A stretch of DNA of 64,000 nt from Fonsecaea monophora (taxonomy: Eukaryota > Ascomycota > Eurotiomycetes > Chaetothyriales > Herpotrichiellaceae), in the NCBI RefSeq assembly GCF_001642475.1, contig NW_019173938.1:124001-188000 (forward strand), read 5' to 3'. The position numbers were made by a program, and so were the translations under genes. Below, in pieces: positions 53,498 through 63,310 of the stretch (its first letter is position 1; the number at the start of each line of letters is the position of its first letter). Below the pieces are notes generated by a model. That model did not search any database and was not told where the DNA came from. It saw only the letters and a list, made by a program, of their open reading frames with translations.

Positions 53498-54664
53498 TCA
53501 CTCAGGGTCTTCAACTTTACCTTCATCACCTTCAGATGTCCTGTTATCCGCCGGTCTGATGAATTGCAACCCTTTCTCCAACCTCTCAATGAGCATCGTA
53601 TCAAGTGCCTTTTCCTTAAAGCTAACCCTCTCGGTCCACCAATCCAGCAAAGACGTGACCCTCGCGCCCTCGGGGGCTCGCAATAGCCCTACGCTCACAT
53701 CGACCAGATCCGGCCTTTCGAGGCAATTCCAGAAGACCGTAGCACCACAACGACAGCAAAAGTCACGAAAACAGCCCTTAGAGCTTTCAATCTCTTTCAG
53801 AGTGCCCATAGAGAGGTCTGGCGGCCTTCCATCAAGCTGAAAAATGTTGGCTCTCGGGATAAAAGCCCAGGCTTGAATTGGCGACCCGGAGGCTAATCTG
53901 CAAGACCTACATGCACAAGTGCCTGCCAAGTATTTGGAACCGTTTGCACGCAACCACCACTTGACGTCTTCCCGATTCCGCGAGATAGGAGAATGATCCG
54001 GGACAAGCAATTCTGGCCACGGTGAAGAGCATGTCCTTGAGAGGATATTGGGCCTGGTGATGCGGAAGTTAACCCCTCCACAATGACAACGTGCGTAGAC
54101 ATCGCCTAAATCTTCAGACATCATGGCAACCTCGTCCACTTCACCTTTTCTGATAGGAGAGCTATTGTGATGGCTTCGTGTTGAAACATCTCGGGTCAAT
54201 TCCGTAGCAAGAGCTCCGTCCGGTCCCTGCAAATAAAGAGGTACTGAACAACCATCTGCTTCGGCTAAGCAGATAGCCAGTCCCCCATCTTTCGTATCAC
54301 CAACAAACTCATGTTGGACAATTCTTTCCAGAGTCAAAGCTGACGTAGCTGATAGGCCTTCCACACCATCGACAACACCTGAGCAAACGGTCCAAGTGTC
54401 ATCTTTGTGGATGTTGACAAACATGGGGGAGCCGCACATGGGACAAAAATACCTTGTCAGCTTTGGGGAGGAATCATATTTGGTAAGTCCGTCCGCAGTA
54501 TTTGGTCTCGAGGTGAGGGGGAGACACGAGAAGTACAATCCACCAGTGCTGTAACGGCAGCTGTTGCATGAGCAAGGAGATACGGGAACAGGTAGTTGGG
54601 AAGCTATCTGTAGTGTCTCTGAATGTTTCCCACACAAGCATGTAACATTGACAGTGGTGGTCAT
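53498..54664 (-). CDS. Tandem GFA/CENP-V (Mss4-like) zinc-binding protein
   Basis: Single-exon gene of 388 aa from the ATG at 54664, just before the TTTVNVTCLCG start of the first domain. The longer frame to 54799 adds a leader with no family match. Domain 1 has CLCG, CSCNSCR and FCPMCGSPMF; domain 2 has CHCGGVNF, CACRSCRLASG and FCCRCGATVFWN. Each set provides zinc-binding Cys as in glutathione-dependent formaldehyde-activating-type proteins (PF04828). Many family members have one domain of about 130 residues, so this is a two-domain version. The biochemical role of fungal members is mostly unknown. It is divergent from the metallothionein gene, with about 750 bases between. Confidence 0.9.
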   Translation of the reverse strand: MTTTVNVTCLCGKHSETLQIASQLPVPVSPCSCNSCRYSTGGLYFSCLPLTSRPNTADGLTKYDSSPKLTRYFCPMCGSPMFVNIHKDDTWTVCSGVVDGVEGLSATSALTLERIVQHEFVGDTKDGGLAICLAEADGCSVPLYLQGPDGALATELTRDVSTRSHHNSSPIRKGEVDEVAMMSEDLGDVYARCHCGGVNFRITRPNILSRTCSSPWPELLVPDHSPISRNREDVKWWLRANGSKYLAGTCACRSCRLASGSPIQAWAFIPRANIFQLDGRPPDLSMGTLKEIESSKGCFRDFCCRCGATVFWNCLERPDLVDVSVGLLRAPEGARVTSLLDWWTERVSFKEKALDTMLIERLEKGLQFIRPADNRTSEGDEGKVEDPE

Positions 54665-55411
54665 GGCTGCGGGTTGAGCGAATTGCCTCCAAGTGGAAAT
54701 GTCAAGCTTCTTATGTGACTCAGCTTCTATAGCAGCGGTGTCATTGCCGAAGTAGACAGTATCGATGACCAGGGCGCGACGCAGGACTGCCTCAGGCACG
54801 AGAACATAGATAGAGAGGTTTCGACTGTCTCATTTGCTTTGGTGTGACGATATAAGAGGCAGTGAGATGGGGGCCGAGGGGCGAGGGCCAAGGTTGCCGC
54901 TGGAAGATCGGATCGTGTAAAGGTGACCTCTAGCGATGGGGCGACGATGTCGGTGTAAGAGGTTTCGGCAGAGGGAAACGGAGGATTTGAGCACATTATT
55001 AGCATGGTTTTCTGTGGCATATAAGGGCCTTATGCAGCTATCGGGGACTTGGTAAGCAGACAAGTAGACCAGGATGATGGATCGATCGATCACACGGTAG
55101 TCTTCCCTGCATAGCTTTGTCGTTCTCTGGAAAGAATAATATTTTAAGAGGCCCAAAGCAGTTTAGGATGTTTGGCACGGCGCAGCCATCGCCGCGCAGG
55201 ATCCAACCGAAGCGCATCCAAGTCCGAACATAAAAGCGTGGCTCCATCTCGCGCCCTCTCTCTGTGTTCCTCTCCTTTCCTCTTCTTCCTATAATCAGCA
55301 ACAAGAAATCTCCCAAGTCTTTTGTTCGCAGCCCGCACACGCCAGCTGTTCAGTCTTTGAACAAGCAACCCTGCAATCTACTAAGCAAAGCACTCGCTTC
55401 CTAACAACAAA
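54665..55411. other. Divergent promoter region between GFA protein and metallothionein
   Basis: 747 bases. An ATAAAAG box lies near 55230, about 180 bases before the metallothionein ATG. No extra gene supported. Confidence 0.4.
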
Positions 55412-55670
55412 ATGGGTATGCGCCTTTCAATGGAGGGGGATTCGGTTCGTTGGTGCTGCATATGGCTGACTCGCTGCATCTAGAGCCCTGCTGCGGCTGC
55501 GGCTCTGCCTGTGAGTAGCATTACCCCACCTCGATTCAAGGAGGATCGTTTGCTAACATGGATACAAGGCCGATGCCCTGCTGGCCAATGTCAATGCACG
55601 TGCGTTATGATCGATCCGTCGCTCTGGTCGGCAAGAAGTTGCAACTGACGAGCCCGTTCACAGAAAATAA
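55412..55670 (+). CDS. Metallothionein, 22 aa, four exons
   Basis: A tiny gene of four exons: 55412-55415, 55484-55510, 55569-55599 and 55664-55670. They sum to 69 nt, that is 22 residues plus stop. Introns start with GTATGC, GTGAGT and GTGCGT; branch-like CTGAC and CTAAC lie before the first two acceptors. The product has Cys at 4, 5, 7, 11, 13, 18 and 20, with CGC, CRC and CQC pairs, Gly and Ser between, no aromatic residue, and Lys at the end. Seven Cys in CxC pairs within about 25 residues is the pattern of small fungal copper metallothioneins such as that of Neurospora crassa. It should bind Cu(I) or other soft metals in the cytosol. The first exon gives only ATG plus one base. Confidence 0.8.
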
Positions 55671-56541
55671 ATAACCCACCGCATAACACTCCTTCTATCA
55701 CTTCATTTTGCCCGAACACAGAATACCTTTCAGGACAAGGGAAATACAGCTGCACAGTGCGCTCTAGAAAGAGATGGTTTAATCAGGCACGGCAATAGGG
55801 ATGGCCATTGTCGAGACAGAGCAGACAAGCAAACGTAGCTTTTTATGACAACAATGATATGAAGAAGCCGTCAAGGCCATTCTAATGAACCCAATAGCTG
55901 GAACCCTAACACCAGAGTCGTGAGTCTACCAGTTCAAGTAGAGTACTAAGTACAAGTTGCTGGCTTCGTGTCCCGGCTGCTGGTGCGTGCCGATGCGACC
56001 CGATGAACGGACTGGCAGCCCGTGGCGGGGTAATCATTAATTCTGTCTTCTCTTATCGGCCCTTATCGTTATCTTATCGAACTGTCTCTCCAGGGTCCGG
56101 CGGGGAAGCACTTCAGGGCTGTAGTCAACGCAGGGGATTCCGAGAACAAAGTAATTCTTTACAGCTCAACATTTCTTCTTCTGCAAAAATGAGCAAACGC
56201 TGTCTGCCAGCGATCTCGTCGACTTCCCATCTCCAGCCGGAATTCTCATCCGCTTTGCAGCTGGGAATCCTCGAATATACCCTATTCCTGACTAAGTTGA
56301 GTCATACTGACGCAATGGTGCTTTAGGTGTCGCTGCACCGTCCTCCCCTTGAGGTATGAGGTAACTGCCATGTTTGGTACCGACGACGACATCACGGGTA
56401 CCGCCCATCTATCTAGCTCGCTTGACTGATGAGCCTAGCGTCGACGGGTACCGGACGAGCCTGCCCTTCGCCTCGGGGAGAGATTCGCCCTTTTCACTCC
56501 TACTTCGAGTTCTCTCAGGCTATGGAATTTCGTTGCTCGCC
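55671..56541. other. Intergenic: metallothionein 3' side and ADP-ribosylglycohydrolase promoter
   Basis: 871 bases. Open frames here (for example 56003-56326 plus) show no family features. The hydrolase frame extends upstream to 56374 but that part looks non-coding. Confidence 0.4.
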
Positions 56542-57570
56542 ATGCCAGTGCCAGTCCCTCTCTCTTCCCGTGTCAAAGGCGCCATATTTGGCCTTGCGGT
56601 GTGCGACGCACTCGGGGGCCCCGTCGAGTTCAAACCCCGCGGTTCCTTCGACCGGGTGACGCAGATGCTGCCCAACGACAACTTCGGTCTCCCACCGGGT
56701 TGTTTCACGGATGACACTTCGATGACTCTGTGCCTGGCTCACTCGCTTCTGGAGTGTGGCGGCCAGTCCAATATCGTGCACCAGGCCGGAAAGTACATCT
56801 TGTGGTGGCGGGACGGATACATGTCGTCCGTCGGTCGGTGCTTCGACATTGGGGTCTCGACGAGAAGTGCGCTCGAGATATGGGACAATTTCCTCCATCT
56901 CATGCCTCGGGACTCGTCACCACCGGTGGAAGAGACGGAGCGTGCGATACTAAAGAAGATTTCCTTTTCGTTCGGCAAGGACGAATATTGCGGCAATGGG
57001 AGTCTGATGAGAGTGCTCCCAGCGGGCTTAATCGCCCCCAGCGAGCCGGATGCCGTTCATCTGGCGCACGAGAGCTCGCTGCCCACACACCCTCATCCGC
57101 GGTGCGTCCACGCGTGCATGATCTACACTGCGTTGGTCCTACAGGCGCTCAACGGTGCGTCCAAGACCGAGCTTGCTGTCAGCTTGGCCGAGTCGGTGCG
57201 AGAGATCCCCAGCAATATCTCCGACACTCCCGTCGAACCCGTGCTCGCGGAGAGGCTAGGCAAGTACCAGACACTAAGAGATTGGGAGGAGACGCCGGCG
57301 GAGTCAATCCGGAGCACGGGCTACGTTGTCGACACGCTCGAGGCGTCGCTCTGGGCCTTCTTCAACGCCGACACTTTCGAAGAGGCCGCAACCCTGTCTG
57401 TCAACTTGGGTTACGACGCGGACACTGTGGGCGCGATATGCGGTGGACTCGCTGGAGCATATCACGGGTTCGAAGCCATTCCCGACAGCTGGCTGCGCGA
57501 GATGAAGAAGACAGACGTCCTCGACGAAGTAGCGCAGAAGATAGTCGAGCACAAGAGCAGAACCGTGTAA
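56542..57570 (+). CDS. ADP-ribosylglycohydrolase family protein
   Basis: An intron-free gene of 342 aa starting at 56542. The frame extends to 56374, but the family core (SSRVKGAIFGLAVCDALGGPVEF) begins only a few residues after this ATG. Metal-binding motifs are FTDDTSMTL (Asp57, Asp58) and GYDADTVGAICGGLAGAYHG near the end, as in PF03747 proteins that hold two Mg ions. NGSLMRVLP and the WWRDGYMSSVGRCFDIG region also match. Members remove ADP-ribose from proteins or small molecules. It is probably cytosolic. A 361-residue frame in another phase overlaps it and is a shadow. Confidence 0.93.
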   Translation: MPVPVPLSSRVKGAIFGLAVCDALGGPVEFKPRGSFDRVTQMLPNDNFGLPPGCFTDDTSMTLCLAHSLLECGGQSNIVHQAGKYILWWRDGYMSSVGRCFDIGVSTRSALEIWDNFLHLMPRDSSPPVEETERAILKKISFSFGKDEYCGNGSLMRVLPAGLIAPSEPDAVHLAHESSLPTHPHPRCVHACMIYTALVLQALNGASKTELAVSLAESVREIPSNISDTPVEPVLAERLGKYQTLRDWEETPAESIRSTGYVVDTLEASLWAFFNADTFEEAATLSVNLGYDADTVGAICGGLAGAYHGFEAIPDSWLREMKKTDVLDEVAQKIVEHKSRTV

Positions 57571-58321
57571 AGCTTGTTAGACATTTCTACAGCGCCTGGG
57601 AGAAGCATACTTTTCTTCTCCTTATCCTCCTCCTCCCATCATCGACCATGCATGCCCAACCAGTTCCTCAAAAGGGAACCCCAGACATGAGCACACAAAA
57701 TGGGATGTGCATAACCTCTTTCAAGTTTTTTTTTTTGTTCGGTGGGGGTTCATTGAAGCTAACTTTGGGTCATTGGGGGGCGATGGAACGAATCATCGAC
57801 CATTACGGTAGGTGAGGGGATGGCAGACCGTATACATTAGGTAGGCATTTGTACGTATGCACAAAGTATCTTGGTTACTCGGTTATGTAGGATTTGCCAC
57901 CGCCAACAGCAAAGACAGAAGGATAGGCAGACACAGACAGAGACACTAGGAAAGATCATCTGACCTGACGTGACTGGTTGAAGAAGAACGAACAGAGAAA
58001 TCAGTGACGCCATTCCAGCGCAGGCAGCGAAGAAGCTAAAAAGGATATATCAAGTATACCTACCTCCCCAGCGAGGTCTTTATTTTCAACATCCCTACCT
58101 TGAGCATACGGCCATCCATCGCCCTTGACCTTTCAATACTCATTATCCCAAAGAGGAAGACGATACCTGAAGGATTTGATTTCGATCTCGATCTCGATCC
58201 ACCTCTCTTCTTCATTCTCATTCTCATCCTCACTTTTACCCACACACCCGCGCACCGCCACAGGCAAAGTACAACCACAGCTCCCAGCCCACAACCTGAA
58301 AACCCAAAACACAAAGCGATA
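57571..58321. other. Intergenic: ADP-ribosylglycohydrolase 3' side and leader of the next gene
   Basis: 751 bases. It includes a T10-type run near 57727-57737 and a GATCTC repeat near 58181-58199 in the likely 5' leader of the Ser/Gly-rich protein gene. Confidence 0.4.
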
Positions 58322-58804
58322 ATGTCCAACTACTCATACGGCTCGGACCAAGTGTCCCGCGGACAGCACCAGCAGGGCACCGCCGGCTCCAGCGGTGGCA
58401 GCGGCACCAGTGGCAGTGGAGGCAACTCGTACGGCTCAGTATTCTACAGCGCATCGACGTCGTATTCGATGTCTAGCTCTACCTCGTCCTCGACCGGTGG
58501 CAGGAGCAACTCGAACCACGCCCAGCGGTACAGCGAGACCATGACGAGCAACGACCGCGACGGGACCAACATCCGGCGCGTGGCCGAGGAGACGGGCAGG
58601 CCCACACTCAGCGAGGAGACGTATATCCCGCCGCAGCGGGGGTCCGTGGCCGGGTCTAACTCCTCGGCAGGCGGTGGAGGTAGGATCGAGGATGTCACTG
58701 ATCGTGACGGCGACGGCGACAATGACGACGAACAGGCCGCGAGGGATCGAGAGTACGAGGAGAGGATCGAGGAGGAGTATGCCAAGCGCGAAGGGGGTGC
58801 TTGA
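58322..58804 (+). CDS. Ser/Gly-rich small protein with acidic C-terminus
   Basis: 160 aa from the ATG at 58322. The frame continues upstream to 58100 but that leader is a translation of repeats and looks like 5' UTR. The first 65 residues are Ser/Gly/Tyr/Gln-rich (low complexity, prion-like in composition). A more ordered-looking core follows, NIRRVAEETGRPTLSEETYIPPQ. Then comes GGGGRIEDVTDRDGDGDNDDE and a charged helix of Arg/Glu/Tyr that ends in KREGGA. I do not recognise the family. The core motif and the charged tail are what would identify relatives. No signal peptide or membrane segment is present. Confidence 0.65.
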   Translation: MSNYSYGSDQVSRGQHQQGTAGSSGGSGTSGSGGNSYGSVFYSASTSYSMSSSTSSSTGGRSNSNHAQRYSETMTSNDRDGTNIRRVAEETGRPTLSEETYIPPQRGSVAGSNSSAGGGGRIEDVTDRDGDGDNDDEQAARDREYEERIEEEYAKREGGA

Positions 58805-59279
58805 AGCAAGCCATCGTCCCTCTCCTTCTTCCGTCTCCTTTCCTCTGATTCCTTTTCTCTTGAATCCCCCGGACCAGTGGGATGGAGGTGGCTGGCCTGT
58901 TGTCCTTTTTTTTGGGCCTCAGGTGATTACCGTGTGTATCATCATTGCTGTTATTACTATTGCTGCTGCTACCACCATCGATACCACCACCATGACTGAC
59001 TCAAGTTCATACCTGTACATATATTCTTGCAAGCAACAAAGGCAAGCCAAGGAAAGGCAAGGGAGACGAAGGACCAGGCTTTGACTTGGAACAGCAACAG
59101 CACTTGCTGTATGAGGCTAAAGGAAAGGCAAGAGAAAAATAAAGACGAACGAAGAAGGAAAGGGTTTCAGTGCACTGCGTCCTTGCCTTGCTGTATAGGC
59201 ATGACCTGCATGACGTTTATGCCTACCCATAAAAAGTGCTCGGTGGCTCACTCACTCCCACCCCCTTCCCTCATTGAAC

Positions 59280-59311
59280 AAAAAAAAAAATTAAAAAAAT
59301 AAAAAGACAAA
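59280..59311. repeat. A-rich run
   Basis: Three blocks of A separated by TT or T; low complexity in a 3' flank. Confidence 0.8.
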
Positions 59312-59445
59312 ATCACCTACTCTCTGGAACTACACCAAAGGCCAAAGGAGGATTACAAAACTCATTTCATCTCATCTCAACGAGACGGGGAAAAATTGGA
59401 CAGATTCTGGTAATGGAAGGGGTATATAATTTGCTCTGTAGTCTC

Positions 59446-59470
59446 AAAAAACCAAAAACCAAAAACCAAA
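59446..59470. repeat. CCAAAAA tandem heptamer
   Basis: About three and a half copies of a 7-base unit (AAAAACC). Confidence 0.8.
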
Positions 59471-59864
59471 CCGCTCTTCTACCACTCTATCTATCTATTC
59501 CACCAGGAAATATCCAGCTCTGCGTGAACATCTAAGAACCCTGGCACGTATAGGGTAGGAGGAGGTGTAAGGGAAACATATAAGACCATGTCAACTGGTA
59601 AAGGAGATGAGGAGGACGGGTTCAATCCCTTCCTCAACGCTCGCTCAGATCCAGTTGGCTGTCTGCCTTCTGTCACTCCCGGCCAGAAGCTAACGGGAAA
59701 TGTGTGTCCCGTTGGTTGTGGTTGACGATGGATTGCTTCGCATCTGGCGACATAAAAGTGGACGAGTGACGAATGACTCGACACAAACCAGTCTCGCACG
59801 CACAGTGACCCATGAAACAAGTACTTTTGGGCTGGTGCAAAGACAGGTAGGTCGTTTGCTCCTC

Positions 59865-62661
59865 CTAGATCTTCAGCTCCTCTAACGACGCCGCAGCCTC
59901 CACGCTCTTCTCCTTCGAAAGGATGAGCGGACTTGTCGAGATGTCGATTGTCTTGGTGCATATCCATGCAGACGCGTACATGTTGACCCTGTAATAGAGA
60001 ATGAGAGGCCTGGCTCCAAGGGATGGGACAACGTGAGAAACCGTCTGGACTCACCGATCGATACACTTGCCAGAATCCCGTCTGCCCACACAGCTCGCAC
60101 TAAAGCCATTCTGCTCAAATATGTCCGTGTACCAGGGCCGCAGCGCTGCAGAGCGGAACAGGACACGGCCTCCAAGCTTGAGGACCTTGTTCAAAGCTAC
60201 GATTTGCTCCAGAGCCGCCGAGTCCTTGTCACTCGGGTCGAACCAGTCCATCGAGTCCATCAGCTGCAGATTGTCAACAGAGGTTCCCATAGAAATGATT
60301 CATCCGACGAGAAAGCCACCAGACTTACAATAGCAATGGTCAACGTCGACGGGCTGATCCTAGCAATCACCTCCATAATTTCATCCGTGTGGATGCGAAG
60401 ACCATCAAATGCATCGGGCTTTGACAGCGTTGCGTGCGCCTTGACTCCGAGGTAGCGTGGATGGCACCTGTTTCGTTGCTTCATTAGATGGCTGGAAAAA
60501 AAAAGGTCCAAGAGTGGAATGCTTGCTTACTTTCTTGAGAACTTCCCCTGTAGGCAGAGGTAATAGAAATAGTTCTCCCTACTGATCTGCGTTGTTTCCA
60601 CTACAGGATCCAACGTGTCGACAACGTATTGCCAGATAGCTTCACCGCAGAGCTTCTTCGTCCGCGGCAGCCCTGTCCGCTGCGCGTAGTCGTCAACGAT
60701 GAGGGCGTGCTGGTTGGGGGGAACCCCGGCCGCTTTCCATGCCCACCACTCTGTAGACACCACCGTCTTATGTAGGGGCCAGCTGAGCAGGAGATTCCTG
60801 ATCTGAGGCCACATCTCGCGCTGCTCGTTTAGCGTCTCCACCTTACATATCGTGCGCACTTTTGCAGTGAGACCAAACGTCTTGAACAGCCACCGGATGA
60901 GCTTAATGGCGTGTCTGGAGCCCCCACTCTCGTACAGACCCCCCTTGGAGGAGAAGATATAGGATTTGCTGAGCCAGTACTGGAACGCTTGGCTGGACAT
61001 ATGAGGACTGAGTTTGGAGAGCAGGAGATTGCGGAAGTCTGGGTGCTTGCCCTCGCCGAAGAGTTGCCACACGTCATTATAAGGCAGGGCGGTGAAGGCG
61101 GCAACTTTGAGCTCGAGGAGGTGGTTTTGGTTCGGGTTCAGATCGACTGCGTGAATCCGCTTGGGTCGTTCAAGCAGATAGTCAAGAATGTTGTCCCCAG
61201 CGCTGGTGATGGTGAGGATAACGTCGTCCTGATTGATCTTCAAGAGCTGATGGTCGACCTTGGGATCTTCCCAGTTGAAGGCATAGATATACTCGTTGCC
61301 GAATTGTTGATGTTTTTGCAAAAGGTCATTGTAATAGATTCTCCAATGGTGCTGCTGGTAAAACGCTGAAGGAAGAGGCAGGTCATTGCTCAAGTTGACA
61401 ATAGCCGACTCATACGACTTTGACCGCGGAATGCTTTGTTGTGCGTCCAAGCTCCGCTGCTCCTTGAATTTCATGGGGGACAGATATGGTGATTCTGTAA
61501 GAGCCGCATCGAGTCTTTCCAAGACTTCCTGCCCCTGTTCAGCAAAAGCTTCGGCATCTCGTCTGCATCCAACGAAGATATAGTATGGGATGCTGTGACG
61601 AAACACGGTTAGTTACTGAAGCCTCATGGGTAAAGAGAAGCAGAAAAAGCCTCGCAGGAGCCCGTCACTTTGTCTGTGATAGAAGGGGATACACAAGGAC
61701 TCACCCGCCGAGAGGATAGTTTCGCTGGCTTGTTGACAAGACAGTGCCAAAGCGATACTCGACGTAGTCCCTTCGACCACCATCAAGGTTGACTCGATCG
61801 GCATCGAACCACGTGCGCCAGAACATGCGTCCGAACCAGTTCACATGGCGGTTGAAGGTCCCACCACAGTAGTTTCTTGACGAGATATCGACAATGCTTT
61901 GGACGTAAAAGTCACAAATGCCAATCAAGCCTCTGGGGGACAGAAACCCTGCGACCATGTCGACCACGCCGTAGAAATCCGGGATCATGGACAAACTGTA
62001 GCTCATGGTGATCAGATCCGCCGAGGATGGAGCGCACGCGACCGACCTCGCATCCTGGCACAAGACGGTGACATTCTTCCAGCCGTTCTTACGGACTCGT
62101 TCTCGGGCGACCTCACATAATGAAGTAGAGAGATCGACGAGGAACACATGTTCGAAGAAGCCATCGACACCCACCAATTTGTCCATGACTTCAATATTGT
62201 ACCCAGTGCCGCCCCCAATGTCATACCATACAGGCTTGCGTCCTTCTCCGGAAGCCATTTTACCCTGCAACTTTGCCACCAAAATCGCAAGCATATCCTC
62301 TCTCCCTCGCAACAGGCGTTTTCGGGTAGAGTCATAGACATTTGCCTGAAGGAGAACATGAGCGCCAAGGAAAAAAGAGTAGTAAATTTGTCTACCCTCC
62401 TACCTGAGCAGAATAGAAACTCTCAAGAGCCCCTTGCTGGCCAATGTCGGCTCGTCTGTCGTGGGGTTTGAGCATACAGGCATAGACGAATTTGAGATAG
62501 GGATGGGCAGCGACTTTGTCGAGCGACACTCGTCCGCCAAGTCTATACAACACAATACCCAGGATGGTCACGAGGACGAAGAAACCGGCACCGATCAAGC
62601 CAAGTTCGAAGTGGAAATCCTTGAGGCGCTGCCATTCTGCTGCGTAGTTGAATTGTGCCAT
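59865..62661 (-). CDS. BTA1: Bifunctional betaine lipid (DGTS) synthase, BTA1
   Basis: A multi-exon gene encoding roughly 800 aa. The N-terminus has one membrane segment (about residues 19-42, LGLIGAGFFVLVTILGIVLY). It is followed by an SAM-dependent methyltransferase domain with the GGGTGYNIEVMD cofactor loop, FLVDLSTSLCEVA, and ITMSYSLSMIPDFYGV. The C-terminal half is a BtaA-like (DUF3419) aminocarboxypropyltransferase domain: EYIYAFNWEDPKVDHQLL, VILTITSAGDNILDYLL, IHAVDLNPNQNHLLELK, SMDWFDPSD and GGRVLFRSAA. It makes the phosphorus-free lipid diacylglyceryl-trimethylhomoserine from diacylglycerol and S-adenosylmethionine. The methyltransferase-first order is the fungal arrangement, the reverse of that in green algae. 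The last exon ends at 59865 with KSVEAAASLEELKI. About five introns; not all splice sites placed. Confidence 0.92.
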
Positions 62662-63310
62662 TGCTGCTGATTAAACCTACACAACAACGACACCTGCAGA
62701 TCCAAGGGAGAAAAGAAGAAGAAGAAATGCTGAGGGTGCTCGTGAGCGTCTTCTCATATTGTCGGGTGTTTATGTCTTGACCGCAAGACACAGGGTGACT
62801 CTGGGCAACGAATAAACCACGGGGAGCGAATTCCACAAATCGGATCACTGGAAACAGCCATATGGCGCACTGAATGGCGAGGACAACCGCCGTAGAGCCT
62901 CGAGAACAGTCCGATTAGGGGGACACTGGCAGCCAGATTACCCAGAGCTGGGGCTGCAGGTGAAGCCATCGAAATTCGGTGGGATGAACTTTGTCGGAAA
63001 AAGTTCACAGGACATGTGGTGAGAAGCTCTCTGATAGCTATTCAGGGGGACGAATCAACGTCGAGAACTTGGCGCGTGGACGCTCGATAATCCTATCGCG
63101 GGCGAGTAGGGAGAAACAAGCTTGGGCAGCATCATCTCGAACGAAAGGCAAGAATCCGGTGCACGTGTTGTACAATTAAATCGACAACTCTTTGTTATTC
63201 GATATTCATCGGCTGCATGGCCACGAGATCCCATTTCTGTCCTGCAAATTGGTGGTCTTTGGTGATGGTGGGGATCGCCAGGTCCTGGCCCCGGCCCAGC
63301 GCAATGCAGG
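62662..63310. other. Intergenic: BTA1 promoter, Rrn11-like gene 3' side
   Basis: 649 bases between two minus-strand genes. A CGGAAAA occurs at 62995-63001. No supported gene. Confidence 0.4.

Larger units (their letters stand above)
58805..59864. other. Intergenic between convergent Ser/Gly-rich gene and BTA1
   Basis: 1060 bases of 3' flank with an A-rich run at 59280-59311 and CCAAAAA repeats at 59446-59470. No supported gene. Confidence 0.4.

Noticed and set aside
56730..57815. 361-residue plus-strand frame overlapping the ADP-ribosylglycohydrolase gene
   Set aside because: It is in another phase of a clearly conserved gene and is Arg-rich without any family motif; a GC-driven shadow.
58100..58321. 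Upstream extension of the Ser/Gly-rich protein
   Set aside because: It translates GATCTC and TCATTC repeats into alternating residues; more likely 5' UTR.
59615..59640. GGGTTCAATCCC, similar to a tRNA T arm
   Set aside because: No acceptor stem, anticodon arm or A box at the right distance.
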